A DNA stretch of 6,408 bases from an uncultured Erythrobacteraceae bacterium (GCA_950071875.1 CATMNW010000157.1:1-6408); one strand, 5' to 3'. Positions 1 through 5,686 are shown, numbered from the stretch's first letter. Made by a program: numbers and translations. Notes: generated by a model from the letters alone, not told the origin.

Positions 1-1264
1 CCCGGTGAACAACATCATCCCGGACTGGAACCACCTCGTCTACGAAGACGACTGGAAAAATGCGCTCGAAGTTCTGCACTCGACCAACAATTTTCCCGAG
101 TTCACCGGCCGCGTCTGCCCTGCCCCATGTGAGGCGGCGTGTACGCTGAATCTCACCGACAATCCCGTGACCATCAAATCCATCGAATGCGCGATCATTG
201 ATCGCGGCTTTCAGGAAGGCTGGGTCAAGCCGCAGGTCGCCGAGAAGCGAACCGGCAAATCGGTTGCAGTGATCGGCAGCGGCCCGGCGGGTCTCGCAGC
301 CGCGCAACAGCTTGCACGCGCTGGTCATGCCGTCACCGTATTCGAGAAAAGCGACCGCATCGGTGGTCTGCTTCGCTACGGCATTCCCGACTTCAAGATG
401 GAGAAGCACCTCATCAACCGTCGTGCGGTGCAGATGGAAGCCGAGGGCGTCCAGTTCCGCACGTCAAGCGAAGTGGGCGTCGAGGTCAGCTTCCAGGCCC
501 TGAAAGAGAATTTCGACGCTGTGGTCCTGGCAGGCGGCGCGGAAGAAGCACGCTCGCTCGACATTCCGGGTTCGGAACTCAACGGCGTACGCCTGGCAAT
601 GGAATTCCTCACCCAGCAGAACAAGCGCAATGCGGGCGACGAGGAAGTGCGCGCAGCCCCGCGCGGCAGCCTTACCGCAACCGGCAAGCATGTGATCGTG
701 ATCGGCGGCGGCGATACCGGCAGCGACTGCGTCGGCACCAGCAACAGGCAAGGTGCGGCCAGCGTTACCCAGCTCGAAATCATGCCCAAGCCCCCGGAAA
801 AGGAAGACAAGAATCTGACTTGGCCAGACTGGCCGCTGAAGCTCCGCACTTCGTCCAGTCACGAAGAAGGGGTGAATCGCGATTGGGCCGTGCTGACCAA
901 GCGCGTGACCGAAGAAAACGGCGATGTCGCCGGGCTCGAATGCGTGCGCGTCGAGTGGAAGGACGGTCGCATGCAGGAAGTGGAAGGCAGCGAGTTCACG
1001 CTGAAAGCCGATCTCATACTGCTCGCAATGGGGTTCACCGGCCCCAACCGCCGTGGACTGCTGGATCGCGCTGGTGTCGATCTCGACGGGCGCGGCAATG
1101 TTGCGGCGGACACCGAATGGTATCTCACCAGCGAAGCCAATGTTTTCTCATGCGGCGACATGCGCCGCGGACAGAGCCTCGTTGTCTGGGCTATTCGCGA
1201 AGGTCGCCAGTGCGCGCGCGCAGTCGATCTTGCATTGATGGGGGCAACCGAACTCCCGCGTTGA
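1..1264 (+). CDS. gltD: Glutamate synthase (NADPH) small subunit, 5'-truncated by the window edge
   Basis: The small (beta) subunit of glutamate synthase takes electrons from NADPH through FAD and passes them, via iron-sulfur clusters, to the large subunit GltB, which makes glutamate from glutamine and 2-oxoglutarate in the cytoplasm. Numbering from the Val codon at position 5, the visible part has the cysteine motif CPAPCEAAC (Cys38, 42, 46), a first Rossmann motif GSGPAG at 91-96 for FAD, the conserved GGLLRYGIPDFKMEKH block at 120-135, a second Rossmann motif GGGDTG at 234-239 for NADPH, and the C-terminal FAD block GDMRRGQSLVVWAIREGRQ at 384-402. The GTG at 5 is an internal Val in the family motif PVNNIIPDW, so it is not the start. 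About 50-70 N-terminal residues, with the first cysteine cluster, lie outside. gltB is probably upstream. The gene ends 3 bp from the stop of the convergent crotonase gene. The family assignment is very secure. Confidence 0.97.
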   Translation, partial: PVNNIIPDWNHLVYEDDWKNALEVLHSTNNFPEFTGRVCPAPCEAACTLNLTDNPVTIKSIECAIIDRGFQEGWVKPQVAEKRTGKSVAVIGSGPAGLAAAQQLARAGHAVTVFEKSDRIGGLLRYGIPDFKMEKHLINRRAVQMEAEGVQFRTSSEVGVEVSFQALKENFDAVVLAGGAEEARSLDIPGSELNGVRLAMEFLTQQNKRNAGDEEVRAAPRGSLTATGKHVIVIGGGDTGSDCVGTSNRQGAASVTQLEIMPKPPEKEDKNLTWPDWPLKLRTSSSHEEGVNRDWAVLTKRVTEENGDVAGLECVRVEWKDGRMQEVEGSEFTLKADLILLAMGFTGPNRRGLLDRAGVDLDGRGNVAADTEWYLTSEANVFSCGDMRRGQSLVVWAIREGRQCARAVDLALMGATELPR

Positions 1265-1288
1265 CGCTCACCCTTGGGTGCGTCCGCG
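1257..1288. terminator. Imperfect inverted repeat over both stop codons of gltD and the crotonase gene
   Basis: The right arm 1277-1288 (GGTGCGTCCGCG) pairs completely with a left arm interrupted by two 2-nt bulges: CGCG 1257-1260, TT, GACG 1263-1266, CT, CACC 1269-1272. The loop is CTTG at 1273-1276, closed by a C-G pair; C(CUUG)G is a known stable tetraloop in the plus-strand RNA. That gives 12 base pairs. The structure contains both stop codons (TGA 1262-1264 and the minus-strand TGA 1270-1268). There is no T-tract on either side, so it is not a classical intrinsic terminator. A role as a bidirectional transcript-end or 3'-protecting hairpin is inference. Confidence 0.4.
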
Positions 1289-2050
1289 CTCCTGCACTGC
1301 TGCGCGGCGGGCTTCGACTTCTTCGGGACTGACCGCCGCGTTGGCGGCGGAAGAAAGCTTGTGTTCGATCCCCAGGCCATCGCCGAAGCTCGCGGCATAG
1401 CCCTCGTCTATCAGTTGCTTGTAAGTGGCGAGGAATTCGGGGTCGATACTTGCCATGTCGCAAGCGATCCGCTGCGCAACGCGGAGCAGTTCCTCCGGCG
1501 CGACCACGCGGTTCACGAGGCCCCACCGTTCTGCCGTTTCGGCATCCAGAAAATTGCCGGTGAAGCTCAATTCCTTGGCGCGGCTAATGCCGATCATGCG
1601 TGAAAGCTTCTGCGACAGGCCCCATCCCGGCACGATCCCAACGCGCGCATGGGTATCGGCGAAGCGCGCATTGGTGCTGGCGATTAGAACATCGCAGGCG
1701 AGCGCGACTTCGAAACCGCCGGTGATGGCTACGCCGTTGATCGCACCAATCACAGGCTTTCTGCAGTGTTCGATTGCCTTGACCGGGTTCTGATCCGCCC
1801 CTTCCGCGTTGGCCGCTCCAAGCGCACCTTCTTCAGAGCCAAGCTCTTTGAGATCGAGGCCGGCGGTAAAGGCCCGTGTCCCGGCGCCCGTGAGCACTAT
1901 TGCACGCACATCGTCGTTGGCGTCGAGCTGCGTCATCACTTCGTAAAGCCGGTGCCTCAGGGCTTTCGACAGCGCGTTCATCGCTTCCGGACGGTTCAGG
2001 ATTACGGTGGCGACGCCTTCGGCAATCTGGGTCAGGATCAGATCGGTCAT
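1268..2050 (-). CDS. Enoyl-CoA hydratase/isomerase (crotonase) family protein
   Basis: This 260-aa protein has the length and fold pattern of a single-domain cytoplasmic crotonase. These enzymes bind acyl-CoA thioesters and stabilise an enolate in an oxyanion hole; typical reactions are hydration or isomerisation of enoyl-CoA. Visible motifs are ILNRPEAMNAL at 17-27, the first oxyanion-hole segment FTAGLDLKEL at 61-70, the second segment GVAITGGFEVALACD at 106-120 with Glu114 at the first catalytic Glu site (Glu144 of rat crotonase), and FADTHARVGIVPGWG at 130-144. At the second catalytic Glu site (rat Glu164) the by-eye alignment puts His134, so the reaction may not be standard hydration. 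Met at 2050 is chosen because the beta-strand LILTQIAEGVATVILNR follows at once. A Met at 2140 would overlap the divergent SDR start and add a non-family extension. The Shine-Dalgarno is weak. Substrate unknown. The divergent SDR is the closest functional candidate partner. Confidence 0.9.
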   Translation of the reverse strand: MTDLILTQIAEGVATVILNRPEAMNALSKALRHRLYEVMTQLDANDDVRAIVLTGAGTRAFTAGLDLKELGSEEGALGAANAEGADQNPVKAIEHCRKPVIGAINGVAITGGFEVALACDVLIASTNARFADTHARVGIVPGWGLSQKLSRMIGISRAKELSFTGNFLDAETAERWGLVNRVVAPEELLRVAQRIACDMASIDPEFLATYKQLIDEGYAASFGDGLGIEHKLSSAANAAVSPEEVEARRAAVQERGRTQG

Positions 2051-2073
2051 GGCATCGCAGACTAGCAAATAGG

Positions 2074-2086
2074 TTGCAGCTTGCAA
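2074..2086. promoter_or_regulatory. Candidate operator: TTGCA-GCT-TGCAA inverted repeat between divergent genes
   Basis: The 83-bp divergent region 2051-2133 holds TTGCA (2074-2078), a 3-nt spacer, and TGCAA (2082-2086), a perfect 5-bp inverted repeat. TTGCA also repeats directly at 2081-2085, 7 bp from the first copy. GCAA at 2065-2068 and TTGC at 2074-2077 form a further short inverted pair. The site lies 24 bp from the crotonase start and 47 bp from the SDR start, a plausible place for a shared regulator. I could not find a convincing -35/-10 pair on either strand. The repeat is short enough to occur by chance. Confidence 0.25.
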
Positions 2087-2116
2087 TCGTCCTTGGCGTC
2101 GGGTTGAGTAGGTCTC

Positions 2117-2124
2117 GAGAGGAG
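2117..2124 (+). promoter_or_regulatory. Ribosome binding site of the SDR gene
   Basis: GAGAGGAG, containing AGGAG, lies 9 nt before the ATG at 2134. It is the strongest Shine-Dalgarno in the window, and it fixes that ATG as the start over in-frame codons further upstream, which would run into the crotonase gene. Confidence 0.8.
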
Positions 2125-2133
2125 ACATACACA

Positions 2134-2913
2134 ATGGCATTCAAACCCTTCGACCTGAGCGGGAAGGCCGCGGTAGTAACTGGCGGGAACGGCGGCATCG
2201 GATTGGGCATGGCAGAAGGCCTCGCGGCCGCCGGGGCGGATATAGCGATCTGGGGGCGCAACGCCCGTAAGAACGCAGCCGCACTCGAGACACTCGAGAA
2301 ATATGGCACTAAGATCTCTGCGCTCGAAGTCGATGTCGCCGACGAGCAGGCCGTTGTCGATGCGATGGCTGAAAGCCTTTCGCGCCTCGGCCGGATCGAT
2401 TGTGCTATTGCGAACGCAGGTGTCGGTGGCGGCGCCCCGCTTACGCAGCAGACCACGGAGCAATGGCGCAAGGTCACGACAGTCAATCTCGATGCCGTCT
2501 TCTGGACCTTCCGCGAAGCGGCCAAACACATGGTCGAACGCTCGGAGAATGGTGACAAGGGCGGCTCGCTGCTCGTCACGTCGAGCGTGTCGGCGATCCA
2601 TGGTGCGCCCGCCAACCAGGCTTATGCCGCAACCAAGGCCGGCGTACTGGCCATGGTACGCGGAACGGCGGTCGAGCTCGCCAGGCATGGTATTCGCGCC
2701 AATGCGGTATTGCCGGGCTGGATTGCAACCGACATGACCGAACGCTTGCAAAGTTGGGACGCATTCAATGAAAAAGCCATTGGGCGCGTCCCCATGCGCC
2801 GCTGGGGCGAAGGAGAAGATTTCTCCGGCATAGCGGTCTATTTTGCCAGCGATGCGAGCAAGTTCCACACAGGCGATTCGGTTGTAATCGACGGGGGCTA
2901 TTCGATCTTCTGA
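2134..2913 (+). CDS. Short-chain dehydrogenase/reductase (SDR) family oxidoreductase
   Basis: This 259-aa classical SDR is a cytoplasmic NAD(P)-dependent enzyme that interconverts a hydroxyl and a carbonyl group. The Rossmann glycine motif TGxxxGxG is at residues 16-23 (TGGNGGIG), Asp67-Val68 contacts the adenine ring, NAG is at 94-96, and Asn118, Ser151, Tyr164 and Lys168 (YAATK) form the catalytic tetrad. The PG motif is at 194-195, and the C-terminal IDGGY at 252-256 is typical. The second beta-strand ends in WGRN with Arg43 and no acidic residue, which in this family suggests NADP(H); this is inference. The whole protein resembles the gluconate 5-dehydrogenase / glucose 1-dehydrogenase-named group, but such names do not define the substrate. 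A strong Shine-Dalgarno precedes the ATG. It is divergent from the crotonase gene and convergent with ung. Nothing is truncated. Confidence 0.93.
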   Translation: MAFKPFDLSGKAAVVTGGNGGIGLGMAEGLAAAGADIAIWGRNARKNAAALETLEKYGTKISALEVDVADEQAVVDAMAESLSRLGRIDCAIANAGVGGGAPLTQQTTEQWRKVTTVNLDAVFWTFREAAKHMVERSENGDKGGSLLVTSSVSAIHGAPANQAYAATKAGVLAMVRGTAVELARHGIRANAVLPGWIATDMTERLQSWDAFNEKAIGRVPMRRWGEGEDFSGIAVYFASDASKFHTGDSVVIDGGYSIF

Positions 2914-2923
2914 TCTGTTAGCC

Positions 2924-2937
2924 GCGGGTTCTCCCGC
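2924..2937 (+). terminator. Weak hairpin after the SDR gene
   Basis: GCGGG (2924-2928), loop TTCT, and CCCGC (2933-2937) form a perfect 5-bp GC-rich stem 10 bp past the SDR stop. No T-tract follows, so termination here is only a suggestion. Confidence 0.3.
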
Positions 2938-3016
2938 TGAGATTGGCGCGCCATTGGGTCCCGATGTTTCTTTCCACCTGCGAGACCATCATGGACCGGC
3001 AATCGCGCGTGTGAAC

Positions 3017-3049
3017 CGGATTTGATTTGCACGACGCAAAGCACATCCG
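3017..3049 (-). terminator. Imperfect hairpin directly after the ung stop codon
   Basis: CGGAT (3017-3021) pairs with ATCCG (3045-3049), TG (3023-3024) with CA (3042-3043), and TTTGC (3026-3030) with GCAAA (3036-3040), around the loop ACGAC. This gives 12 base pairs with two single mismatches. Read on the minus strand, the structure begins immediately after the ung TGA (3052-3050). It lacks a T-tract; a role in ending or protecting the ung transcript is inference. Confidence 0.4.
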
Positions 3050-3730
3050 TCACAAGTTCCAGTCGATCGTCCCGCGGCCGTTTTCCGCGAGGAAGGCGTT
3101 GGCGCGGCTGAACGGCTTTGACCCAAAGAAACCGCGATAAGCCGAAAGCGGGCTCGGATGGGCGCTTTCGATTACGCAGTGACGCGGGTCTCGCAGACCT
3201 GCGATCCGTTTCGCCTTGTTCTGGGCGTGGCTGCCCCACAGGATGAATACGCACGGTTCCTGTCGTGCTGCCACCGCAGCGACGCACGCGTCGGTGATCG
3301 CCTCCCAACCGCGACCGGCGTGGCTGCCGGCCCTTCCTGCTTCGACCGTCAAAGAATTGTTGAGCAGCAATACCCCTTGCCGGGCCCAGGCCGAAAGATC
3401 GCCATGCTCGGGGCGCGAAATGCCAAGATCGCTTTCCAGCTCCTTGTAGATATTCACCAAGCTTGGCGGCACTTTCACACCTTCTGGAACAGAGAAGGAA
3501 AGGCCCATCGCCTGATCCGGACCGTGATATGGGTCCTGTCCCAGTATGACGATTTTCACCACATCCAGCGGTGTCAATTCGAGAGCTTTCAGCCGACTTC
3601 CGCGAGGCGGATAGATGGCCTTGCCGGCACTCTCTTCTGCCACGAGGAAGCCCCCCAGTTCGCGAGCCTCCGCTGTTCGCAGGACCGGCTCGAGGACGGG
3701 CTTCCAGCTTGGTGGTACGGTATCAGGCAT
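3050..3730 (-). CDS. ung: Uracil-DNA glycosylase, family 1
   Basis: Ung removes uracil from DNA, arising from cytosine deamination or dUTP incorporation, by cleaving the N-glycosidic bond; it is the first step of base excision repair. The 226-aa protein has the usual family length. The water-activating motif GQDPYHG is at 64-70 (Asp66, and Tyr68 which blocks thymine). Phe79 in LSFSV stacks on uracil. LLLNNSLTVE at 121-130 contains the uracil-reading Asn124. The DNA-intercalation loop HPSPLS is at 191-196, with His191 the catalytic histidine. All signature residues are present. Met at 3730 is preferred: it starts a normal Ung N-terminus (PDTVPPSWKPVLEPV). An upstream Met at 3811 would add 27 non-family residues and overlap the divergent exonuclease start. 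A possible Shine-Dalgarno, AAGGGG, lies rather far (about 14 nt) upstream. The gene is monocistronic by position. Certainty is very high. Confidence 0.98.
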   Translation of the reverse strand: MPDTVPPSWKPVLEPVLRTAEARELGGFLVAEESAGKAIYPPRGSRLKALELTPLDVVKIVILGQDPYHGPDQAMGLSFSVPEGVKVPPSLVNIYKELESDLGISRPEHGDLSAWARQGVLLLNNSLTVEAGRAGSHAGRGWEAITDACVAAVAARQEPCVFILWGSHAQNKAKRIAGLRDPRHCVIESAHPSPLSAYRGFFGSKPFSRANAFLAENGRGTIDWNL

Positions 3731-3743
3731 TGCCCGGCTTGTA

Positions 3744-3777
3744 GCCCCTTCCGGCCTGCCAGCCAGTGGCCCCTTCC
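3744..3777. repeat. 9-bp direct repeat GCCCCTTCC in the ung/exonuclease divergent region
   Basis: GCCCCTTCC occurs at 3744-3752 and again at 3769-3777, a spacing of 25 bp start to start. The second copy ends one base before the candidate -10 element TACAAT. On the minus strand the first copy reads GGAAGGGGC and may double as the distant ung Shine-Dalgarno. Two half-sites about two and a half helical turns apart could bind a regulator, but chance is possible in such a C-rich stretch. Confidence 0.3.
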
Positions 3778-3784
3778 CTACAAT
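3756..3784 (+). promoter_or_regulatory. Candidate sigma-70-type promoter of the exonuclease-lptC-lptA run
   Basis: TACAAT at 3779-3784 matches five of six bases of the -10 consensus. CTGCCA at 3756-3761 matches four of six of the -35 consensus, with a 17-bp spacer. The predicted transcript start would be about 19 nt before the ATG at 3810. Alphaproteobacterial promoters are often poorly conserved, so this is only a candidate. Confidence 0.35.
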
Positions 3785-3796
3785 CCCCAATCCGCC

Positions 3797-3801
3797 TAAG
3801 G
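3797..3801 (+). promoter_or_regulatory. Ribosome binding site of the RNase D-like gene
   Basis: TAAGG lies 8 nt before the ATG at 3810. It supports that start over an in-frame ATG at 3615, which lies inside the antisense strand of ung. Confidence 0.55.
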
Positions 3802-3809
3802 CCGCCCAC

Positions 3810-4427
3810 ATGGCAGTGCATTTTCATGAAGAAGACCTTCCCGCAGACGTGCTCGCCGATGGCCCGGTGGCCGTCGATACCGAGACCATGGGCCTCGTAA
3901 CCATCCGCGACCGCCTGTGCGTCGTCCAGATCAGCGACGGCAAGGGTGACGAACACCTTGTCCGCTTCGGCCCCGACAGCACATACGACGCGCCGAATCT
4001 GAAAGCCGTGCTGGCCGATCCGAACCGGCTCAAGCTGTTCCATTTCGCGCGTTTCGACCTTGCGGCGATCGAGCATTATCTCGGCGTCATGGCAACGCCC
4101 TGCTACTGCACCAAGATCGCCAGCAAACTGGTGCGCACTTATACCGACCGCCACGGCCTGAAAATGCTGGTGGAAGAACTGCTCGGAGAAAATATCTCCA
4201 AGGCCCAGCAATCGAGTGACTGGGGCGGGCCGGTCCTCAACGATGCGCAGCGTGAATATGCCGCGTCCGATGTTCGCTATCTGCATCGCATGATGGAAGA
4301 ACTCGACAAGCGCCTCGCCCGCGAAGGACGCACCGAAATGGCGCAGGCCTGTTTCGACTTCCTTCCCACCCGTGCCAGGCTCGACGTCGCAGGTTGGTCC
4401 GACCACGACATATTCAGCCATATGTAA
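3810..4427 (+). CDS. RNase D-like 3'-5' exonuclease, exonuclease domain only
   Basis: This 205-aa protein is a DEDDy-type 3'-5' exonuclease of the RNase D family, which trims RNA 3' ends such as tRNA precursors using two metal ions. The metal-binding residues are visible: Asp23 and Glu25 in VAVDTETMGL (Exo I), Asp83 in FHFARFDLAAIE (Exo II), and Tyr150 and Asp154 in YAASDVRYL (Exo III, the y-type signature). Classical RNase D has about 370 residues with one or two C-terminal HRDC domains. Here there is no HRDC domain: the protein ends about 50 residues after Exo III, and the stop is followed 24 bp later by lptC. It is therefore a natural short form, not an obvious truncation. The true substrate is not known from sequence, so no symbol is given, though automatic pipelines may use rnd. 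It probably heads a transcript with lptC and lptA. Confidence 0.93.
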   Translation: MAVHFHEEDLPADVLADGPVAVDTETMGLVTIRDRLCVVQISDGKGDEHLVRFGPDSTYDAPNLKAVLADPNRLKLFHFARFDLAAIEHYLGVMATPCYCTKIASKLVRTYTDRHGLKMLVEELLGENISKAQQSSDWGGPVLNDAQREYAASDVRYLHRMMEELDKRLAREGRTEMAQACFDFLPTRARLDVAGWSDHDIFSHM

Positions 4428-4451
4428 CGGCGGGGCAGGCAAGCAGCGCAA

Positions 4452-5120
4452 ATGTCACCTCGTCAACGCAGGATCGAAACGGAACAGGCCAAGGAGCGGC
4501 GGCACGAGCGCCAGCACTGGGCCGAACCGGGCGGGTCGCACGACAAGCTCGTCGCATTCCTGGCGCGCGCCTTGCCCATGGCTGTAGGCGTGCTTGCTGC
4601 GCTGATGATCGTGACGCCGCTAAGTCCAAGAGGTGAAATCAGCTTCCTGCTCGATCGCAACAAGGTCGCAGTGATCAAGGAACGCCTACGGGTAGACAAT
4701 GCTCTGTATCGCGGTGCCGACAACAAGGATCGCCCGTTTTCGCTGACCGCGGGGGAAGCAGTACAGCGATCGAGTGCCGAAGGCATCGTGCGCATGAACG
4801 ATCTGGTTGCAAGGCTGCTTCTTGACGATGGTCCTGCGCGTGTTTCAGCCCAGGCCGGGCAGTACGACATCAACGAAGAAGTAGTTTCGGTTATCGGTCC
4901 GATGCGCATGCAGGCCGCTGACGGCTACCGGATGGTGGCCAACGATGTTTCGCTGGACCTGGCGGATAAGATGCTTGTTGGCGCCGGCGGGGTGGACGGT
5001 GCCATCCCGGCCGGAACTTTCCGCGCCGACCGCTTGACCGCCGACTTGACGGCGCGCACCATCACCCTGTCGGGCAATGCACGATTACGCATGGAGCCCG
5101 GAAAGCTGAGGATGCCCTGA
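4452..5120 (+). CDS. lptC: LPS export periplasmic protein LptC
   Basis: LptC is a bitopic inner-membrane protein that receives lipopolysaccharide from the LptB2FG transporter and hands it to LptA in the periplasm. The 222-aa product has a charged cytoplasmic N-terminus (about 1-36, rich in Arg, Glu and Lys), one membrane segment at about 38-57 (FLARALPMAVGVLAALMIVT), and a periplasmic beta-jellyroll domain. The latter includes the LptC-like stretch DNALYRGADNKDRPFSLTAGEAV at 82-104 and a C-terminal strand region (ITLSGNARLRM) resembling LptA repeats. E. coli LptC has 191 residues with the membrane segment right at its N-terminus; the extra length here is mostly the cytoplasmic tail. The start at 4452 has only a weak Shine-Dalgarno (GGCAAG), and a start at internal Met43 would cut the membrane segment. 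The TGA overlaps the lptA ATG by one base, indicating translational coupling. Confidence 0.9.
   Translation: MSPRQRRIETEQAKERRHERQHWAEPGGSHDKLVAFLARALPMAVGVLAALMIVTPLSPRGEISFLLDRNKVAVIKERLRVDNALYRGADNKDRPFSLTAGEAVQRSSAEGIVRMNDLVARLLLDDGPARVSAQAGQYDINEEVVSVIGPMRMQAADGYRMVANDVSLDLADKMLVGAGGVDGAIPAGTFRADRLTADLTARTITLSGNARLRMEPGKLRMP
5108..5112 (+). promoter_or_regulatory. Ribosome binding site of lptA inside the end of lptC
   Basis: GAGGA lies 7 nt before the lptA ATG at 5120, within the last codons of lptC. Together with the TGATG stop/start overlap it supports coupled translation of lptC and lptA. Confidence 0.7.
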
Positions 5121-5668
5121 TGAAGCCGCTTCACGCCACCATCGCCCGCTGGGGGATCGGTTCTTTTGCCGTTACCGCGGTCGCCTTTGCCGGCATGCAA
5201 TTGTCTGCACAGGCGATTGGCGGCCACAATTCCAATGCGCCGGTGAGCTATGCCGCGGATCGCATCGAATTGCAGGATCGGCAAAACCGTGTCGTGCTGT
5301 CCGGCAATGTCCAGATCACTCAAGCCGACCTGAACCTCAACGCGGCCCGCACCATCGTGAATTATTCCGATGCAGGTTCGCTAAGGATCCAGCGCATCAT
5401 GGCTACCGGTGGGGTCAACGTCACCCGCGGCAACGAGCGTGCACGCGGGGATACGGCGGTTTATGACTTCAATCGGCGCATTATAACCATGGCAGGCAAT
5501 GTCCGGCTCAATCGCGGGGGCGATACGCTTAATGGCGGACGGCTCGTCATAGATCTTGCCAGCGGTGTTTCCAGTATCGACGGGCGCACAAGCGGGTCTT
5601 CGTCGGTAACCGGGCAAGGCGAATCCGGCGGGCGCGTTTCAGGCACATTCTCGGTGCCGGAAAACTGA
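5120..5668 (+). CDS. lptA: LPS transport periplasmic protein LptA (OstA-like)
   Basis: LptA forms the periplasmic bridge that carries lipopolysaccharide from LptC to the LptDE complex in the outer membrane. The 182-aa precursor is close to the E. coli length of 185. A signal peptide spans about residues 1-32: Arg10 before a hydrophobic core at 13-27, then SAQA, a good signal peptidase I site after Ala32. The mature part has the repetitive beta-jellyroll pattern of the OstA domain: ADRIELQDRQNRVVLSGNVQ at 46-65, MATGGVNVTRGNERARGDTA at 94-113 and YDFNRRIITMAGNVRLNRGG at 115-134. The tail after about 156 is rich in Gly and Ser and probably flexible. The ATG overlaps the lptC stop and has a good Shine-Dalgarno. 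lptB, which follows lptA in many Gram-negative bacteria, is not next: the following gene is convergent holA. Confidence 0.92.
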   Translation: MKPLHATIARWGIGSFAVTAVAFAGMQLSAQAIGGHNSNAPVSYAADRIELQDRQNRVVLSGNVQITQADLNLNAARTIVNYSDAGSLRIQRIMATGGVNVTRGNERARGDTAVYDFNRRIITMAGNVRLNRGGDTLNGGRLVIDLASGVSSIDGRTSGSSSVTGQGESGGRVSGTFSVPEN

Positions 5669-5672
5669 TACC

Positions 5673-5686
5673 AGGCCAGGGGGCCT
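5673..5686. terminator. Short hairpin between convergent lptA and holA
   Basis: AGGCC (5673-5677), loop AGGG, and GGCCT (5682-5686) form a perfect 5-bp stem in the 30-bp gap between the two stop codons. On the minus strand it is followed, about 8 nt later, by a short T-run inside lptA. A bidirectional transcript-end role is possible but weakly supported. Confidence 0.35.

Larger units (their letters stand above)
2914..3049. other. Convergent intergenic region between the SDR gene and ung
   Basis: This 136-bp non-coding stretch lies between the SDR and ung stop codons. It holds two possible transcript-end hairpins (2924-2937 and 3017-3049) and a perfect 10-bp palindrome, TGGCGCGCCA at 2944-2953. 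The one open frame across it on the minus strand runs into ung out of frame and looks like no protein family. I see no RNA gene here. Confidence 0.6.

Noticed and set aside
5..7. GTG as a start codon for gltD
   Set aside because: The upstream in-frame codon continues the family motif PVNNIIPDW, and the first iron-sulfur cysteine cluster is missing. The gene is cut by the window edge.
1212..1221. (GC)5 dinucleotide run at the end of gltD
   Set aside because: It encodes Cys-Ala-Arg-Ala in frame and is expected at this GC content. There is no sign of a frameshift.
859..1398. 179-aa minus-strand open frame across the end of gltD
   Set aside because: It is Ser, Arg and Pro rich, overlaps two convincing genes, and is explained by high GC suppressing stop codons.
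2051..2140. Longer crotonase start at the Met at 2140
   Set aside because: The 30 extra residues match no crotonase N-terminus, and the extension overlaps the Shine-Dalgarno and start of the divergent SDR gene.
3753..3771. GGCC...GGCC and GCCA/TGGC short inverted pairs in the ung/exonuclease region
   Set aside because: The arms are only 4 bp and easily arise by chance in GC-rich DNA.
3158..3799. 213-aa open frame on the plus strand across ung
   Set aside because: It is an antisense shadow of ung with no family-like composition. ung has all its catalytic motifs.
3615..3809. Upstream in-frame extension of the RNase D-like protein from the ATG at 3615
   Set aside because: It lies antisense inside ung, is rich in Ser, Arg and Pro like typical shadow frames, and the ATG at 3810 has its own Shine-Dalgarno.
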